Origin: Micromonospora costi
GTDB lineage: Bacteria > Actinomycetota > Actinomycetes > Mycobacteriales > Micromonosporaceae
Length of the DNA stretch: 64,000 nucleotides
Direction of reading: 5' to 3'
Assembly: GCF_003626655.1 (NCBI RefSeq)
Contig: NZ_RBAN01000002.1
Coordinates: 310,001 to 374,000 of the forward strand
How positions within the stretch are numbered: the stretch's first letter is position 1; the number at the start of each line of letters is the position of its first letter. This document shows positions 56,284 through 64,000 of this stretch, in pieces. The translations under genes and the position numbers were made by a program. A model generated the notes under the pieces. That model worked only from the letters and a program-made list of their open reading frames with translations, searched no databases and was not told the origin of the DNA.

Positions 56284-58062
56284 ATGGGCGGACGACTGCT
56301 GCTCGTGTGCCGGCTGCTGGTGCGCGACCTCCGCCGGCGGCGCATCGAGACCGTGCTGCTGCTGATCGCGATCAGCGCCGCGACCGGCACGCTGACCCTC
56401 GGCCTCGCCCTCGACAACGCGCTCGACGGGCCGTACGAGCGGACCCGCGCCGCCACCGCGGGCCCCGACGTCGTGGCGATGCCGGGAACGACCGGCCCGG
56501 ACGCCCTGGCCGCCCTCGCGCCGCTGCCCACCGCGCCCGGCGTCACCGCGCACAGCGGCCCGTACCCGATCGCCTTCCTGATGCTGACCGCCCACGGCAA
56601 GACCGTGCAGGCGGTCGTCCAGGGTCGGGACGACTCCCCGGCGGCGCTCGACCGGCCCGCGGTGACCACCGGCGCCTGGGTACGCCCCGGCGGCGTGGTC
56701 ATCGAGCCCACCTTCGCCAACGCGCTCGGCGTCCGCACCGGCGACACCGTCGACATCAACGGCCACCGGCTGCGGGTGGTCGGTACCGCGGTCACCGCCG
56801 CCCGAGCCGTCTACCCGAACGCCGACTGGCGCTACGACTTCGGCAGCCCCCTGGTCCAGCTGGCCGGCCTGGTCTGGGTCGACCGCAGCGAGATCGCCGC
56901 GCTCGCCGGCACCCGGCCGCTGTCGTACACGCTGAACCTGAGACTCGCCGACCCGAAGGCCAGCACCTCCTTCCGCCACCTGAGCAGGGGCGGCATCGAA
57001 TACACCAGCTGGAAGCAGATCGCCGAGGCGGACGGCAGGCTCGTCAAGAAGGCGCACCTGGCCCTGCAGGTCGGCAGTTGGCTGCTCACCGCCCTGGCGA
57101 TGGCCAGCGTCGCCACCATCGTCGCCGGCCGCGTCGTCGACCAACGCCGCCGGGTGGGACTGTTCAAGGCCGTCGGCGCCGGACCAGCCATGATCGCCGC
57201 CGTCCACCTCGCCGAGTACCTCGTCATCGGGCTCGCCGCCGCCGGCATCGGCCTGACCGCCGGCTGGCTCGCCGCCCCCGCGCTGACCAACCCCGGCGCC
57301 GGGCTCCTCGGCTCCGTCGGCGTCCACCCGCCCGCGCTCCGCACCGTGGTCACCGCCACGGCCCTCGCCCTCGCCATCGCCGCCGCGGCGACCGTGGCGC
57401 CCGTGCTGCGCGCCGCCACCACCGACACCGTCCACGCGCTGGCCGACGCCGCGACACCACCCCGCCGCCGCCGGTGGCGCGTCTGGCTGTCCCGCCGGCT
57501 ACCCGCCGCCCTGCTGATCGGCGTACGCGTCAACGCCCGCCGCCCTCGCCGCGCCCGCCTCGTCATGGTGAACACCCTGATCACCACGACCGCGCTCGCC
57601 GCCCTGCTCATGGGCCTCGCGCAGGACCGGCGGGTCAAGCTCGGCGAGTCGGAGCTGGCCAACCCGCAGGACACGCGGACCCTCCAGGCCATGCTCGTCG
57701 TCATCGTCGTCGTGTGCGTCCTCGCGCTCATCAACGCCATCGTGAGCACCTGGACCGCGGTCCTCGACGCCCGCCACCCCCTGGCCGTCGCCCGCACACT
57801 CGGCGCCACGCCCGCCCAGGTGACCGGGGGCATGGCGGTGGCCCAGCTCCTCCCCGCGACACCCGGCGTCGCCCTGGGCGTCCCGGCCGGCATCGGGCTG
57901 TACCTGATGGTCACGCCGGGCCAGCCCCAGTACGCACCCGCCTCCTGGATGCTCGCCTTGGCGGTCACGGTCCTGTCCGCCGTCGCCGCGCTCACCGCCG
58001 TCCCCACCCTGGCCGCCACCCGGCGCCCCGTGGCGGACACCCTCCGGTCCACACCGGCCTGA
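56284..58062 (+). CDS. FtsX-like ABC permease (two FtsX domains)
   Basis: A 592-residue permease. N-terminal helix (about 15-35), extracellular MacB-like domain (about 40-250), three-helix FtsX block (about 255-380), a short cytosolic loop, one helix, then a second three-helix FtsX block (about 450-585) ending PVADTLRSTPA. ATG 56284 follows the ATPase stop by one base. Completes the PadR-controlled exporter. Confidence 0.85.
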   Translation: MGGRLLLVCRLLVRDLRRRRIETVLLLIAISAATGTLTLGLALDNALDGPYERTRAATAGPDVVAMPGTTGPDALAALAPLPTAPGVTAHSGPYPIAFLMLTAHGKTVQAVVQGRDDSPAALDRPAVTTGAWVRPGGVVIEPTFANALGVRTGDTVDINGHRLRVVGTAVTAARAVYPNADWRYDFGSPLVQLAGLVWVDRSEIAALAGTRPLSYTLNLRLADPKASTSFRHLSRGGIEYTSWKQIAEADGRLVKKAHLALQVGSWLLTALAMASVATIVAGRVVDQRRRVGLFKAVGAGPAMIAAVHLAEYLVIGLAAAGIGLTAGWLAAPALTNPGAGLLGSVGVHPPALRTVVTATALALAIAAAATVAPVLRAATTDTVHALADAATPPRRRRWRVWLSRRLPAALLIGVRVNARRPRRARLVMVNTLITTTALAALLMGLAQDRRVKLGESELANPQDTRTLQAMLVVIVVVCVLALINAIVSTWTAVLDARHPLAVARTLGATPAQVTGGMAVAQLLPATPGVALGVPAGIGLYLMVTPGQPQYAPASWMLALAVTVLSAVAALTAVPTLAATRRPVADTLRSTPA

Positions 58063-58167
58063 TCGGCCGCCGGCGGCCCGCGGTGGTGGTACGGCGGGAG
58101 GCGCGTGCCTGTTGCCGTACCGGCCTACGGTGTGAGTCCCGGGGTTCGAGACTCCAGGCAGGCCGGC

Positions 58168-58872
58168 ATGCAGATCATCGAGCACAGCATCATCGGCACC
58201 CGATCCGCGATCGTGCGCCTCCGGCGCCCCGGCAGCCACCTGCAGATCGTGCTCTTTCCCATGCTGCACGTGGCGAGCCCGCAGTTCTACACGGCCGTGG
58301 CCGAGCGGCTCCGGCAGTGCGACGTGCTGGTCGTCGAGGGCGTCAGCGGACGCTCGGTGCTCGGGTGGGCGATCACCGTCACCTACCGGGTCATGCCGGC
58401 CAACAAGCGTTCGGGCCTCGTGGCCGACACGATCGCCTACCGCTCGCTCGGCGTGGAACTGATCAATCCGGACGTCACCACAGCCGAGTTCGCGCGGGGC
58501 TGGCGGAGCATGCCGCTGCGGCACCGGGCACTGATGTGGTGTGCCATCCCGGTCGTGGCCGTGGTGCAGTTCTTCGGTGGCACGAGGCGGTTGCTCTCGC
58601 CCGAGGTGGAGCTGAACGACCTGCCGAGCGCCCGGGACGAGATGTACGCGGACAGCGAGTTCGCCGAGCACTTCGCGCGGACGTTCGGCGGCGAGCGCGA
58701 CGAGCGGGTGCTCGCCGCGCTGGCCGAGCTGATCCGTACGCGGTCCGCGGAGCGGATCGACGTGGCGGTCGTCTACGGCGCCGGTCACGTGCCGGCGATC
58801 GTCCGGGGACTGGCGGACCGGCACGGGTACCGCCCGCGGACCGCCGAATGGATCACCGTGCTGGAGGCGTGA
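58168..58872 (+). CDS. TraB/TIKI (GumN)-like protein
   Basis: A 234-residue protein with features of the TraB/TIKI hydrolase fold: LFPMLHVASPQFY near 28-40, VLVVEGVSG near 54-62, and VVYGAGHVPAIVRGL near 206-220 match the conserved His, Glu-Gly and G-x-GH motifs. A hydrophobic segment (about 129-145) may touch the membrane. ATG 58168; no clear ribosome site. The family includes metalloproteases, but function here is unknown. Confidence 0.62.
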   Translation: MQIIEHSIIGTRSAIVRLRRPGSHLQIVLFPMLHVASPQFYTAVAERLRQCDVLVVEGVSGRSVLGWAITVTYRVMPANKRSGLVADTIAYRSLGVELINPDVTTAEFARGWRSMPLRHRALMWCAIPVVAVVQFFGGTRRLLSPEVELNDLPSARDEMYADSEFAEHFARTFGGERDERVLAALAELIRTRSAERIDVAVVYGAGHVPAIVRGLADRHGYRPRTAEWITVLEA

Positions 58873-59033
58873 CGAGAACTGCCACATGATCCTCACAAAC
58901 CCGTTGGTGGCACCGGTGCGGGTTCCGCCCACACCAGCGATGAGTTCCGCCTCGCTGGGTGGTCTGCACGTCGAGGCCGTCCCCTCATCTGCCCGGGGAG
59001 GCCCGACAGGAGATGACGAGGAGCGTGCACACC

Positions 59034-59525
59034 GTGGTCCAGGAGAACGTGAGCGCCACCCTGACCGTCGCCGTACCCGCCGCGAGGGTGTTCGCGGTGC
59101 TGGCCGATCCCACGACTCATTCCGCGATCGACGGCACCGGTTGGGTCCAGGAGGCTGTCGACCGGGCACCGCTGACCGAGGTGGGGCAGGTCTTCCGGAT
59201 GGACATGTACCACGCCAACCATCCGGACGGCGACTACCGGGTGGCCAACCAGGTCCAGGTGCTCGACCCGCCGCGCGCCATCGGCTGGCTCACGGGAGAG
59301 GAGAAGGACGACGGGCGCCTCGAGTTCGGCGGCTGGCTGTGGCGTTACGACCTCGCACCGCTCGGGCCGTCCGCGACCGGGGTCACGCTCACCTACGACT
59401 GGTCGGCGGTGCCGCCGTTCATCCGGGAGCACATCCAGTTCCCGCCGTTCGGGCCCGAGCATCTCACCAACTCGCTGCGCCACCTGGCCGAGCTCGTCGC
59501 GGCGACGGAGGTCTCCGGCAGGTGA
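59034..59525 (+). CDS. SRPBCC-family (START/Bet v1-like) protein
   Basis: A 163-residue single-domain ligand-binding protein. VSATLTVAVPAARVFAVLADPTTH near the N-terminus and YDWSAVPPFIREHIQFPPF near residues 115-133 match actinobacterial SRPBCC proteins. GTG 59034 is preferred, with gaggag 10 bases upstream; ATG 59013 abuts an aggag too closely. Ligand unknown. Confidence 0.8.
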   Translation: MVQENVSATLTVAVPAARVFAVLADPTTHSAIDGTGWVQEAVDRAPLTEVGQVFRMDMYHANHPDGDYRVANQVQVLDPPRAIGWLTGEEKDDGRLEFGGWLWRYDLAPLGPSATGVTLTYDWSAVPPFIREHIQFPPFGPEHLTNSLRHLAELVAATEVSGR

Positions 59526-59532
59526 CGCCGCC

Positions 59533-60027
59533 CTAGGAGGACGCGCCCGCGGACGCCTTCTCGCCGACGGGCGTGGCCCGCGGGCGGCGGAACCGCTGGG
59601 CGACGGTCCGGGTTGCCCGGGCCGTCGCCGCGTGCGCCGCCAGCGGCGGGACCACGGCGAGCGCGGCCACCAGGCCGGCGAGGAGGGCTCCGGCCGCGGG
59701 GACGTCGGTGGCCAGGGCGACCACCACCGCGCAGAGCGCGGCGAGCAGCATCGCGCCGCCGCCGCCGACGAGCGCGCCCAGGAAACGTCCCTGGCGCCGC
59801 GCCATCAGGTCGCCGAGCAGCGCCGCGGGCAGCACCAGCAGCGGCACCACGATCACGCCCGCCAGCGCGGCCAGCGGCACGACGAGCGGTCCGGCGAGCG
59901 GCCCGCCCGGATCGGAGTCCGTCACCAGCGCGTAGCCGAGCAGGACCAGGTAACCCAGCAGCCCTTCGAGCGTGAACACCAGCCACGCGACAGCGGCACC
60001 GACGGCGTGCCAGACAATCGTTCCCAC
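59533..60027 (-). CDS. Hypothetical membrane protein (four helices)
   Basis: A 164-residue hydrophobic protein with about four transmembrane segments (about 8-30, 45-70, 82-105, 107-128) and a basic C-terminal tail (RFRRPRATPVGEK). Starts at ATG 60027. Convergent with the SRPBCC gene and separated from it by 7 bases. No family recognised. Confidence 0.6.
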   Translation of the reverse strand: MGTIVWHAVGAAVAWLVFTLEGLLGYLVLLGYALVTDSDPGGPLAGPLVVPLAALAGVIVVPLLVLPAALLGDLMARRQGRFLGALVGGGGAMLLAALCAVVVALATDVPAAGALLAGLVAALAVVPPLAAHAATARATRTVAQRFRRPRATPVGEKASAGASS

Positions 60028-60098
60028 ATCGACCCCCGTGCCCGACGCGTCCGCCGCGTCGGCCGACCGACGCTATCGCAATCCGCCGGCACGGTGGG

Positions 60099-60122
60099 AC
60101 ACGGTGATCGCCGCCACCGTGT
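60099..60122 (-). terminator. Stem-loop terminator after the FAD-oxidoreductase gene
   Basis: acacggtg and caccgtgt form an 8-bp stem with an 8-base loop, about 50 bases past the stop on the minus strand. Confidence 0.55.
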
Positions 60123-60171
60123 GCCGGCCGCCACCGTCGGGCACCTGGCCTGCGGCGTCCCCCGGGGAATG

Positions 60172-61452
60172 TCAGGCGGAGACCGCGGTCACGGCGGGCG
60201 GGACGGCGAGGCCGGCGCCGAAGACGTTCGCCGGGTCGTACGTCGCCTTGATCCGGCGCAGCGCCGCCCAGTTCTCCGCCGTGAACGCCGACGCGGTCCG
60301 TGTCGGGTCGGGGAGGAAGTTGAGGAAGCTGCTGCCGAGGCCACAGCGGGACAGCGCCGCCGCGGTGGCCGGCGACGGGACCGTGTCGAGGACGATCGAC
60401 AGCGGCGCGTCGCGGTGGGCCGCGGCGCCCTGGTCGCGGGCGATGCGACCACCCCAGTGGCGGATCTCGACAGTGGCGTCGGGTTCGGCCACCAGCGCCG
60501 CGACGAGATCGTCGTCGAGCGTGCGGACCTGGTCGAAGGTACGGGCGAAGGTGCCGCCCATGGCGGCCCGCGCGTAGTCGACGACGCGCATGTCGTCGGC
60601 GACGGCGGGACCGGCGACCGTCCACAGCGGCTCCAGCAGCGCGCGGCCCCGGTCGGCGTCGCCGGCGTACATGGCCTTCACCACGAGCGAGCCGTCCCGG
60701 GTGAGCAGCAGCGCGGTGCTGAGCGAGTCCGGTATCCGCTCGATCCACCGGCGGTAGAAGGCGATCGTCTCGGCGGCGCGTTCCCGGGCGAAGGTGACCG
60801 CGCCCGCGTAGACGCGGGTCACCGGGTAGAGCCGGAACTCCAGTGCCGTGACCACGCCGAAGGACCCTCCGCCGCCCCGCAGCGCCCAGAACAGGTCGGG
60901 GTCCCGGTCGGCGCTGACCGTCGTCAGCTCACCGTCGGCGGTCACCACCTGGGCGCGCAGCACACTGTCGGCGGCGAGCCCGTGCCGGCGGGCCAGCCAG
61001 CCCAGGCCACCACCGAGCGTGTAGCCGACCACGCCGACGTCCGGTGAGGATCCGGACAGCGCCGCGAGGCCGAACGGTGCGGCCGCGGCCAGCAGTTCGC
61101 CCCACCGCGCGCCGGGACCCACGCGGGCCACCCGCCGGTCCGGGTCCACGAGGACCGAGGCCATGTCCCCGGTACGCAGCAGCAGCGCGCCGTCGTGCGG
61201 GACGTGGGTGCCGTGGCCGGTGGCCTGGACGGCGAATGGCAGGCCGTGCTGGCGGGCGGCCAGCACCGCCCGGCGTACGTCGGCCGTGCCGGCGGCCCGG
61301 ACCACGACGGCGGGGCGGGGGTCGAGCGCCGGGTTGAGGGCCTTGCGGTGGTCGTCGTAGCCCTCGTCTCCGGGCAGGAGGACGGGGCCGTCGGTACGCA
61401 GCATCTGTCGGATCGTCATGCCGGTCAGACCGGCGGACCGCGCGGAAGTCAT
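60172..61452 (-). CDS. FAD-binding (BBE-type) oxidoreductase
   Basis: A 426-residue berberine-bridge-enzyme-type flavoprotein. It has the FAD-binding PP loop with ATGHG near 95, the VGPGARWGEL strand, GYTLGGGLGWLARRHGLAADS near 165-185, and the C-terminal BBE motif NWAALRRIKATYDPANVF. The site that forms the 6-S-cysteinyl bond is not evident in the usual position, so FAD may be held by one bond through His in GHGTH. ATG 61452 is used; ATG 61419 is an alternative. Substrate unknown. Confidence 0.85.
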   Translation of the reverse strand: MTSARSAGLTGMTIRQMLRTDGPVLLPGDEGYDDHRKALNPALDPRPAVVVRAAGTADVRRAVLAARQHGLPFAVQATGHGTHVPHDGALLLRTGDMASVLVDPDRRVARVGPGARWGELLAAAAPFGLAALSGSSPDVGVVGYTLGGGLGWLARRHGLAADSVLRAQVVTADGELTTVSADRDPDLFWALRGGGGSFGVVTALEFRLYPVTRVYAGAVTFARERAAETIAFYRRWIERIPDSLSTALLLTRDGSLVVKAMYAGDADRGRALLEPLWTVAGPAVADDMRVVDYARAAMGGTFARTFDQVRTLDDDLVAALVAEPDATVEIRHWGGRIARDQGAAAHRDAPLSIVLDTVPSPATAAALSRCGLGSSFLNFLPDPTRTASAFTAENWAALRRIKATYDPANVFGAGLAVPPAVTAVSA

Positions 61453-61510
61453 CGCTCGGGATGCGATGAGTTTCCCCGCCCCGGGCGGTCCTACGAGGGT
61501 GGTGGCCCCT

Positions 61511-61789
61511 GTGATCTCCTTCCCGGTCGGCCCGACGGTGGTCCGCGCGGACATCCCCGCCCTGTGCGCGGACCTCGCGGGGCTGCTGCGCGGCCGTGGT
61601 CCCGGCGTCGTGACCTGCGACGTCGGTGGCGTCGTCCGGCCCGACGTGGTGACGGTGGAGGCGCTGGCCCGGCTGGGGCTGACCGCGCGACGGCACGGCT
61701 GGCGGCTCGTGGTCAGCGGTGGTGACCCCGGGCTGTGGCGACTGGTCGCCCTGCTCGGGCTGACCGGCGTGCTAGGCCGCGTTCCCTAG
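61511..61789 (+). CDS. STAS-domain protein
   Basis: A 92-residue protein covering a compact STAS domain: VVTCDVGGVVRPDVVTVEAL resembles the strand-helix around the phosphorylatable position of anti-sigma-factor antagonists, and ALARLGLTARRHGWRLVVSG follows. The usual phospho-Ser is replaced by Pro or Asp, so it may not be phosphorylated. GTG 61511. Divergent from the FAD oxidoreductase. Confidence 0.7.
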   Translation: MISFPVGPTVVRADIPALCADLAGLLRGRGPGVVTCDVGGVVRPDVVTVEALARLGLTARRHGWRLVVSGGDPGLWRLVALLGLTGVLGRVP

Positions 61790-61806
61790 CCCTTGGGCAA
61801 GCGGCC

Positions 61807-62784
61807 CTAGGCGAGTCGGGCCGGCAGCCCGAACAGCGGGAACAGGCGCTCGGTGTCGAGGAAGTTGGTGATCCCCGAGATGCGTCCGGCTGACAGCTCC
61901 AGCACGATGAGCGCCCAGGGGTCGTGGCCCTCGCCGCTGAGGCTGGGCCGGTACTGCCCGAACGCCGGCATGCCGTTGGCCACGACCGGCACCAGACGGG
62001 ACCCGCGGCAGCCGCTGCCGGTGCCGGACATCCACGCGCTGATGTCCGCGTGGCCGCGCAACCACAGCGGCAGCGGCGGCATCGACAGCGTCACGTCCTC
62101 GTGCAGCAGCGTCGTGAGCGCCTCCAGGTCGTACGCCTCGAAGGCGCTCACGTAGCGCGCGAGCAGCGCCTTCTGCTCGTCGTCCATCGGCTTGTGCACG
62201 TCGGCGGTGGTGTCGACGGACGCGAGCGTGGCTCGGGCCCGCTGCAGGGCGCTGTTGACGCTCGGCACCGAGGTGTCGAGCAGGTCGGCGACCTCCTGGG
62301 CCGACCAGGCCAGCACCTCGCGCAGGATCAGCACGGCGCGCTGCCGTGGCGGCAGGTGCTGCAGCGCGGCGACGAACGCCAGCCGGACCGATTCCCGCCC
62401 GGCGACCACGTCGGCCGGGTCGCTGGTCTCGGGCAGCACCCGGCTGTCCGGTGCCGGGCCCACCCAGATCTCGTCGGGACGCGGCTCTCCGGGTGCGGTG
62501 GCGTGGCCAGACCCGGCCGGGCCGAGATCCATGGGCAGGACGCGCCGCTGGGCGCTGGTGAGCATGGTGAGGCACACGTTCGTCGCGATCCGGTACAGCC
62601 AGGACCGCAGCGCCGACCGGCCCTCGAACCGGTCGAAGCCCCGCCAGGCCCGGACGAACGTGTCCTGCACGGCGTCCTCGGCCTCGAACACCGACCCGAG
62701 CATCCGGTAGCAGTAGCCGGTCAGCTCCGACCGGTAGGCCTCGAGCTGCGCCTCGATGGGTGTGCTGGTCGCCACGTCGCTCAC
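61807..62784 (-). CDS. ECF sigma factor with SnoaL-like C-terminal domain
   Basis: A 325-residue sigma-70 family factor. Region 2 covers about 12-75 (YCYRMLGSVFEAEDAVQDTFVRAW), region 4 about 135-190 (LPPRQRAVLILREVLAWSAQEVADLL), and a SnoaL/NTF2-like domain about 200-325. This fused type has no separate anti-sigma factor; the C-terminal domain is thought to modulate activity. GTG 62784. It is divergent from an alpha/beta hydrolase gene, its most likely target. Confidence 0.87.
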   Translation of the reverse strand: MSDVATSTPIEAQLEAYRSELTGYCYRMLGSVFEAEDAVQDTFVRAWRGFDRFEGRSALRSWLYRIATNVCLTMLTSAQRRVLPMDLGPAGSGHATAPGEPRPDEIWVGPAPDSRVLPETSDPADVVAGRESVRLAFVAALQHLPPRQRAVLILREVLAWSAQEVADLLDTSVPSVNSALQRARATLASVDTTADVHKPMDDEQKALLARYVSAFEAYDLEALTTLLHEDVTLSMPPLPLWLRGHADISAWMSGTGSGCRGSRLVPVVANGMPAFGQYRPSLSGEGHDPWALIVLELSAGRISGITNFLDTERLFPLFGLPARLA

Positions 62785-62898
62785 GCCGACCAAGGTAGTC
62801 GAGCGGGCGGACAAATTTCGGCGACGACAGCGATGAGTTTGCGGAATCGGGTTGGTCAGTACCGGTGTCAACACGGACGACGACATGAGGAGCAGATC

Positions 62899-63720
62899 AT
62901 GACCGCCACCGAAATCGCCACCGGCTCGGGCCAGTACGCCGACGTCAACGGCATCAACCTGTACTACGAGACGCACGGCACCGGCCGCCCGCTGGTCCTG
63001 CTGCACGGCGGTCTCTGCTCGGGCGAGATGTTCGCGCCGATCCTTCCCACCCTGGCCGACCACCACCAGGTCATCCTCGTGGACCTCCAGGGGCACGGGC
63101 GCACGGCCGACGTCGACCGGCCGCTGGACCTCACGCTGATGGCCGACGACATCGCCGCCCTCATCGACCACCTCGGGCTGCAGAAGCCGGACCTGGTCGG
63201 CTACTCCCTCGGCGGCGGGGTCGCCCTCCAGGTGGCCGTCCGGCACCCGCAGAAGGTGGGCCGCCTGGTCACGGCGTCGGCCCACGTCCGCCGCAACGCC
63301 ATCTACCCGGAGATGCTCCAGCAGCAGGGCCAGGTCGGGGCCGCGGCCGCGGAGTTCATGAAGGAAACCCCGATGTACGAGCTGTACCAGCGGGTGGCGC
63401 CGCGCCCCGAGGACTTCCCTCGGCTGCTGGACAAGATCGGTGCGGCGATGGCGAAGGACTTCGACTACACCGAGGAGGTCCGCGGCCTGCAGGTGCCGAC
63501 CCTGGTCGTCGCCGCCGACGCCGACATGGCGCCGCCCAGCCACTACGTCGAGGTCTTCAAGCTGCTCGACGGCGGTCTGCGCGACGGCGGCTGGGCGGGC
63601 GAGAGCCGGCCGAAGGGTGGCCACGCGCTGGCCATCCTGCCCGGGCTCACGCACTACGACATCGGGGAGTCGCCGCTCTTCGCCGCGGTCACGCTCGCCT
63701 TCCTCGACAAGCAGGACTGA
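62899..63720 (+). CDS. Alpha/beta-fold hydrolase
   Basis: A 273-residue hydrolase. Oxyanion HGGLCSG near 38-44, nucleophile Ser in GYSLGG (about 107), catalytic Asp in AADADMAPPSHY and His in KGGHALAILPGLTH. ATG 62899 follows gaggagcag. Divergent from the SnoaL-tailed sigma factor, which probably activates it. Substrate unknown. Confidence 0.86.
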   Translation: MTATEIATGSGQYADVNGINLYYETHGTGRPLVLLHGGLCSGEMFAPILPTLADHHQVILVDLQGHGRTADVDRPLDLTLMADDIAALIDHLGLQKPDLVGYSLGGGVALQVAVRHPQKVGRLVTASAHVRRNAIYPEMLQQQGQVGAAAAEFMKETPMYELYQRVAPRPEDFPRLLDKIGAAMAKDFDYTEEVRGLQVPTLVVAADADMAPPSHYVEVFKLLDGGLRDGGWAGESRPKGGHALAILPGLTHYDIGESPLFAAVTLAFLDKQD

Positions 63721-63763
63721 GGCGAGGCGACCGTTCCGCCCGGCGCCGGTCGGCCGGGTTCCA

Positions 63764-63805
63764 CGTCGCCGATGTGACGGGCTCGGGGCCGCCACATCGG
63801 CGACG
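63764..63805. terminator. 13-bp stem-loop between convergent genes
   Basis: CGTCGCCGATGTG (63764-63776) and its perfect reverse complement (63793-63805) with a 16-base loop, 43 bases after the alpha/beta hydrolase stop. Confidence 0.75.
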
Positions 63806-63813
63806 GGGTGTCG

Positions 63814-63847
63814 ATCGCCCGCCGGCCCGGCCGGGCCGGCGGGCGAT
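63814..63847. terminator. 34-base perfect palindrome between convergent genes
   Basis: Two 17-base arms (63814-63830 and 63831-63847) are perfect reverse complements with no spacer, 13 bases before the stop of the truncated minus-strand gene. Probably a terminator for that gene. Confidence 0.72.
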
Positions 63848-63860
63848 GCGGCTCCGGGGC

Positions 63861-64000
63861 TCAGACGCCGACGCGCTGGGGCGGGACGGTCAGCCCGTAG
63901 AGCGCCATCAGCTCCGGCGAGTCGATCCGGCTGCCGTCGGCCACCCGGTCGCATGCGATGTCGACGATCTGGTCCTTGTGCGCCAGCAGGTAGGGCCGCG
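63861..64000 (-). CDS. C-terminal fragment of an unidentified protein (cut by window edge)
   Basis: 45 residues are visible, ending ELMALYGLTVPPQRVGV. Codon use is typical of a real gene and the palindromic terminator follows it. The fragment (LLAHKDQIVDIACDRVADGS) is too short to identify. Confidence 0.6.
   Translation of the reverse strand, partial: RPYLLAHKDQIVDIACDRVADGSRIDSPELMALYGLTVPPQRVGV

Noticed and set aside
58138..58160. tRNA-like T-arm sequence (ggggttcgagactcc)
   Set aside because: No acceptor, D or anticodon arms fold around it; not a tRNA.
61807..63954. Long minus-strand frame including the sigma factor and the region under the alpha/beta hydrolase
   Set aside because: Only residues from the GTG at 62784 match sigma factors; upstream is antisense to the hydrolase.

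Overview
The window is chromosomal DNA of a high-GC (roughly 72-74%) actinobacterium. Frequent GTG starts, GTGA stop/start overlaps, many cgtacg motifs, F420- and mycothiol-type enzyme families, and a CBM2-GH48 cellulase all point to the Micromonosporaceae (Micromonospora-like). That placement is inferred from style and gene content, not from a marker gene. No rRNA, tRNA, CRISPR array, insertion sequence, integrase or phage gene was seen. The window is mostly a carbohydrate-oriented chromosomal arm with housekeeping genes between.

Layout. 1-11.6 kb: edge-truncated, Tat-exported mannonate dehydratase-like protein, LysR regulator, SDR plus F420-dependent oxidoreductase pair, LtrA, DUF1028, a quinone oxidoreductase/TetR divergent pair, a mycothiol-isomerase-fold protein, PEBP, PAP2 phosphatase and DUF3159. 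11.6-16.7 kb: divergent cellulase (GH48) and beta-glucosidase (GH1) with three near-perfect CebR-type operators between or in front of them. 16.8-21.2 kb: a two-gene 'conservon' remnant (NIT-domain sensor ATPase plus roadblock protein) and an FGGY kinase. 21.3-23.4 kb: a fused anthranilate-synthase-type gene preceded by a Trp-Trp leader peptide and a leader RNA that can sequester its ribosome-binding site. 23.5-26.4 kb: WrbA, GNAT, a small membrane protein and an AlkZ-like DNA glycosylase. 26.5-30.9 kb: a four-gene sugar ABC importer of the LpqY-SugABC (trehalose) type. 31-35 kb: VOC protein, two small unknowns (one with a RusA-like motif), DUF4184 and HAD proteins.

35-41.2 kb: an alpha-glucan cluster (GH63/MGH1-like glucosidase, divergent GH133 debranching enzyme, Rv3032-like GT4). 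41.3-44.7 kb: tandem paralogous membrane Ser/Thr kinases, the first with a one-base frameshift in its extracellular domain. 44.8-46.6 kb: DUF457 membrane protein and amidohydrolase. 46.7-54.8 kb: a LacI-controlled operon with a sugar importer lacking its own ATPase, a YicI-type alpha-xylosidase and a GH1 beta-glucosidase. This combination is what is needed to import and dismantle xyloglucan oligosaccharides. 54.9-58.1 kb: a PadR-autoregulated ABC exporter (PadR, ATPase, FtsX permease). 58.2-64 kb: TraB/TIKI-like protein, SRPBCC, membrane protein, FAD oxidoreductase, STAS protein, SnoaL-tailed sigma factor with a divergent alpha/beta hydrolase, and an edge-truncated gene.

How parts fit. The GH48/GH1 pair would cut cellulose and cellobiose under a cellobiose-sensing repressor. 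The xyloglucan operon would process the hemicellulose that coats cellulose, and its leader carries a degenerate copy of the same operator, suggesting coordinated plant-cell-wall use. The SugC-like ATPase could energise the ATPase-less importer. Two copies of an unusual palindromic intergenic element (31.1 and 46.6 kb) suggest a dispersed repeat family in this genome.
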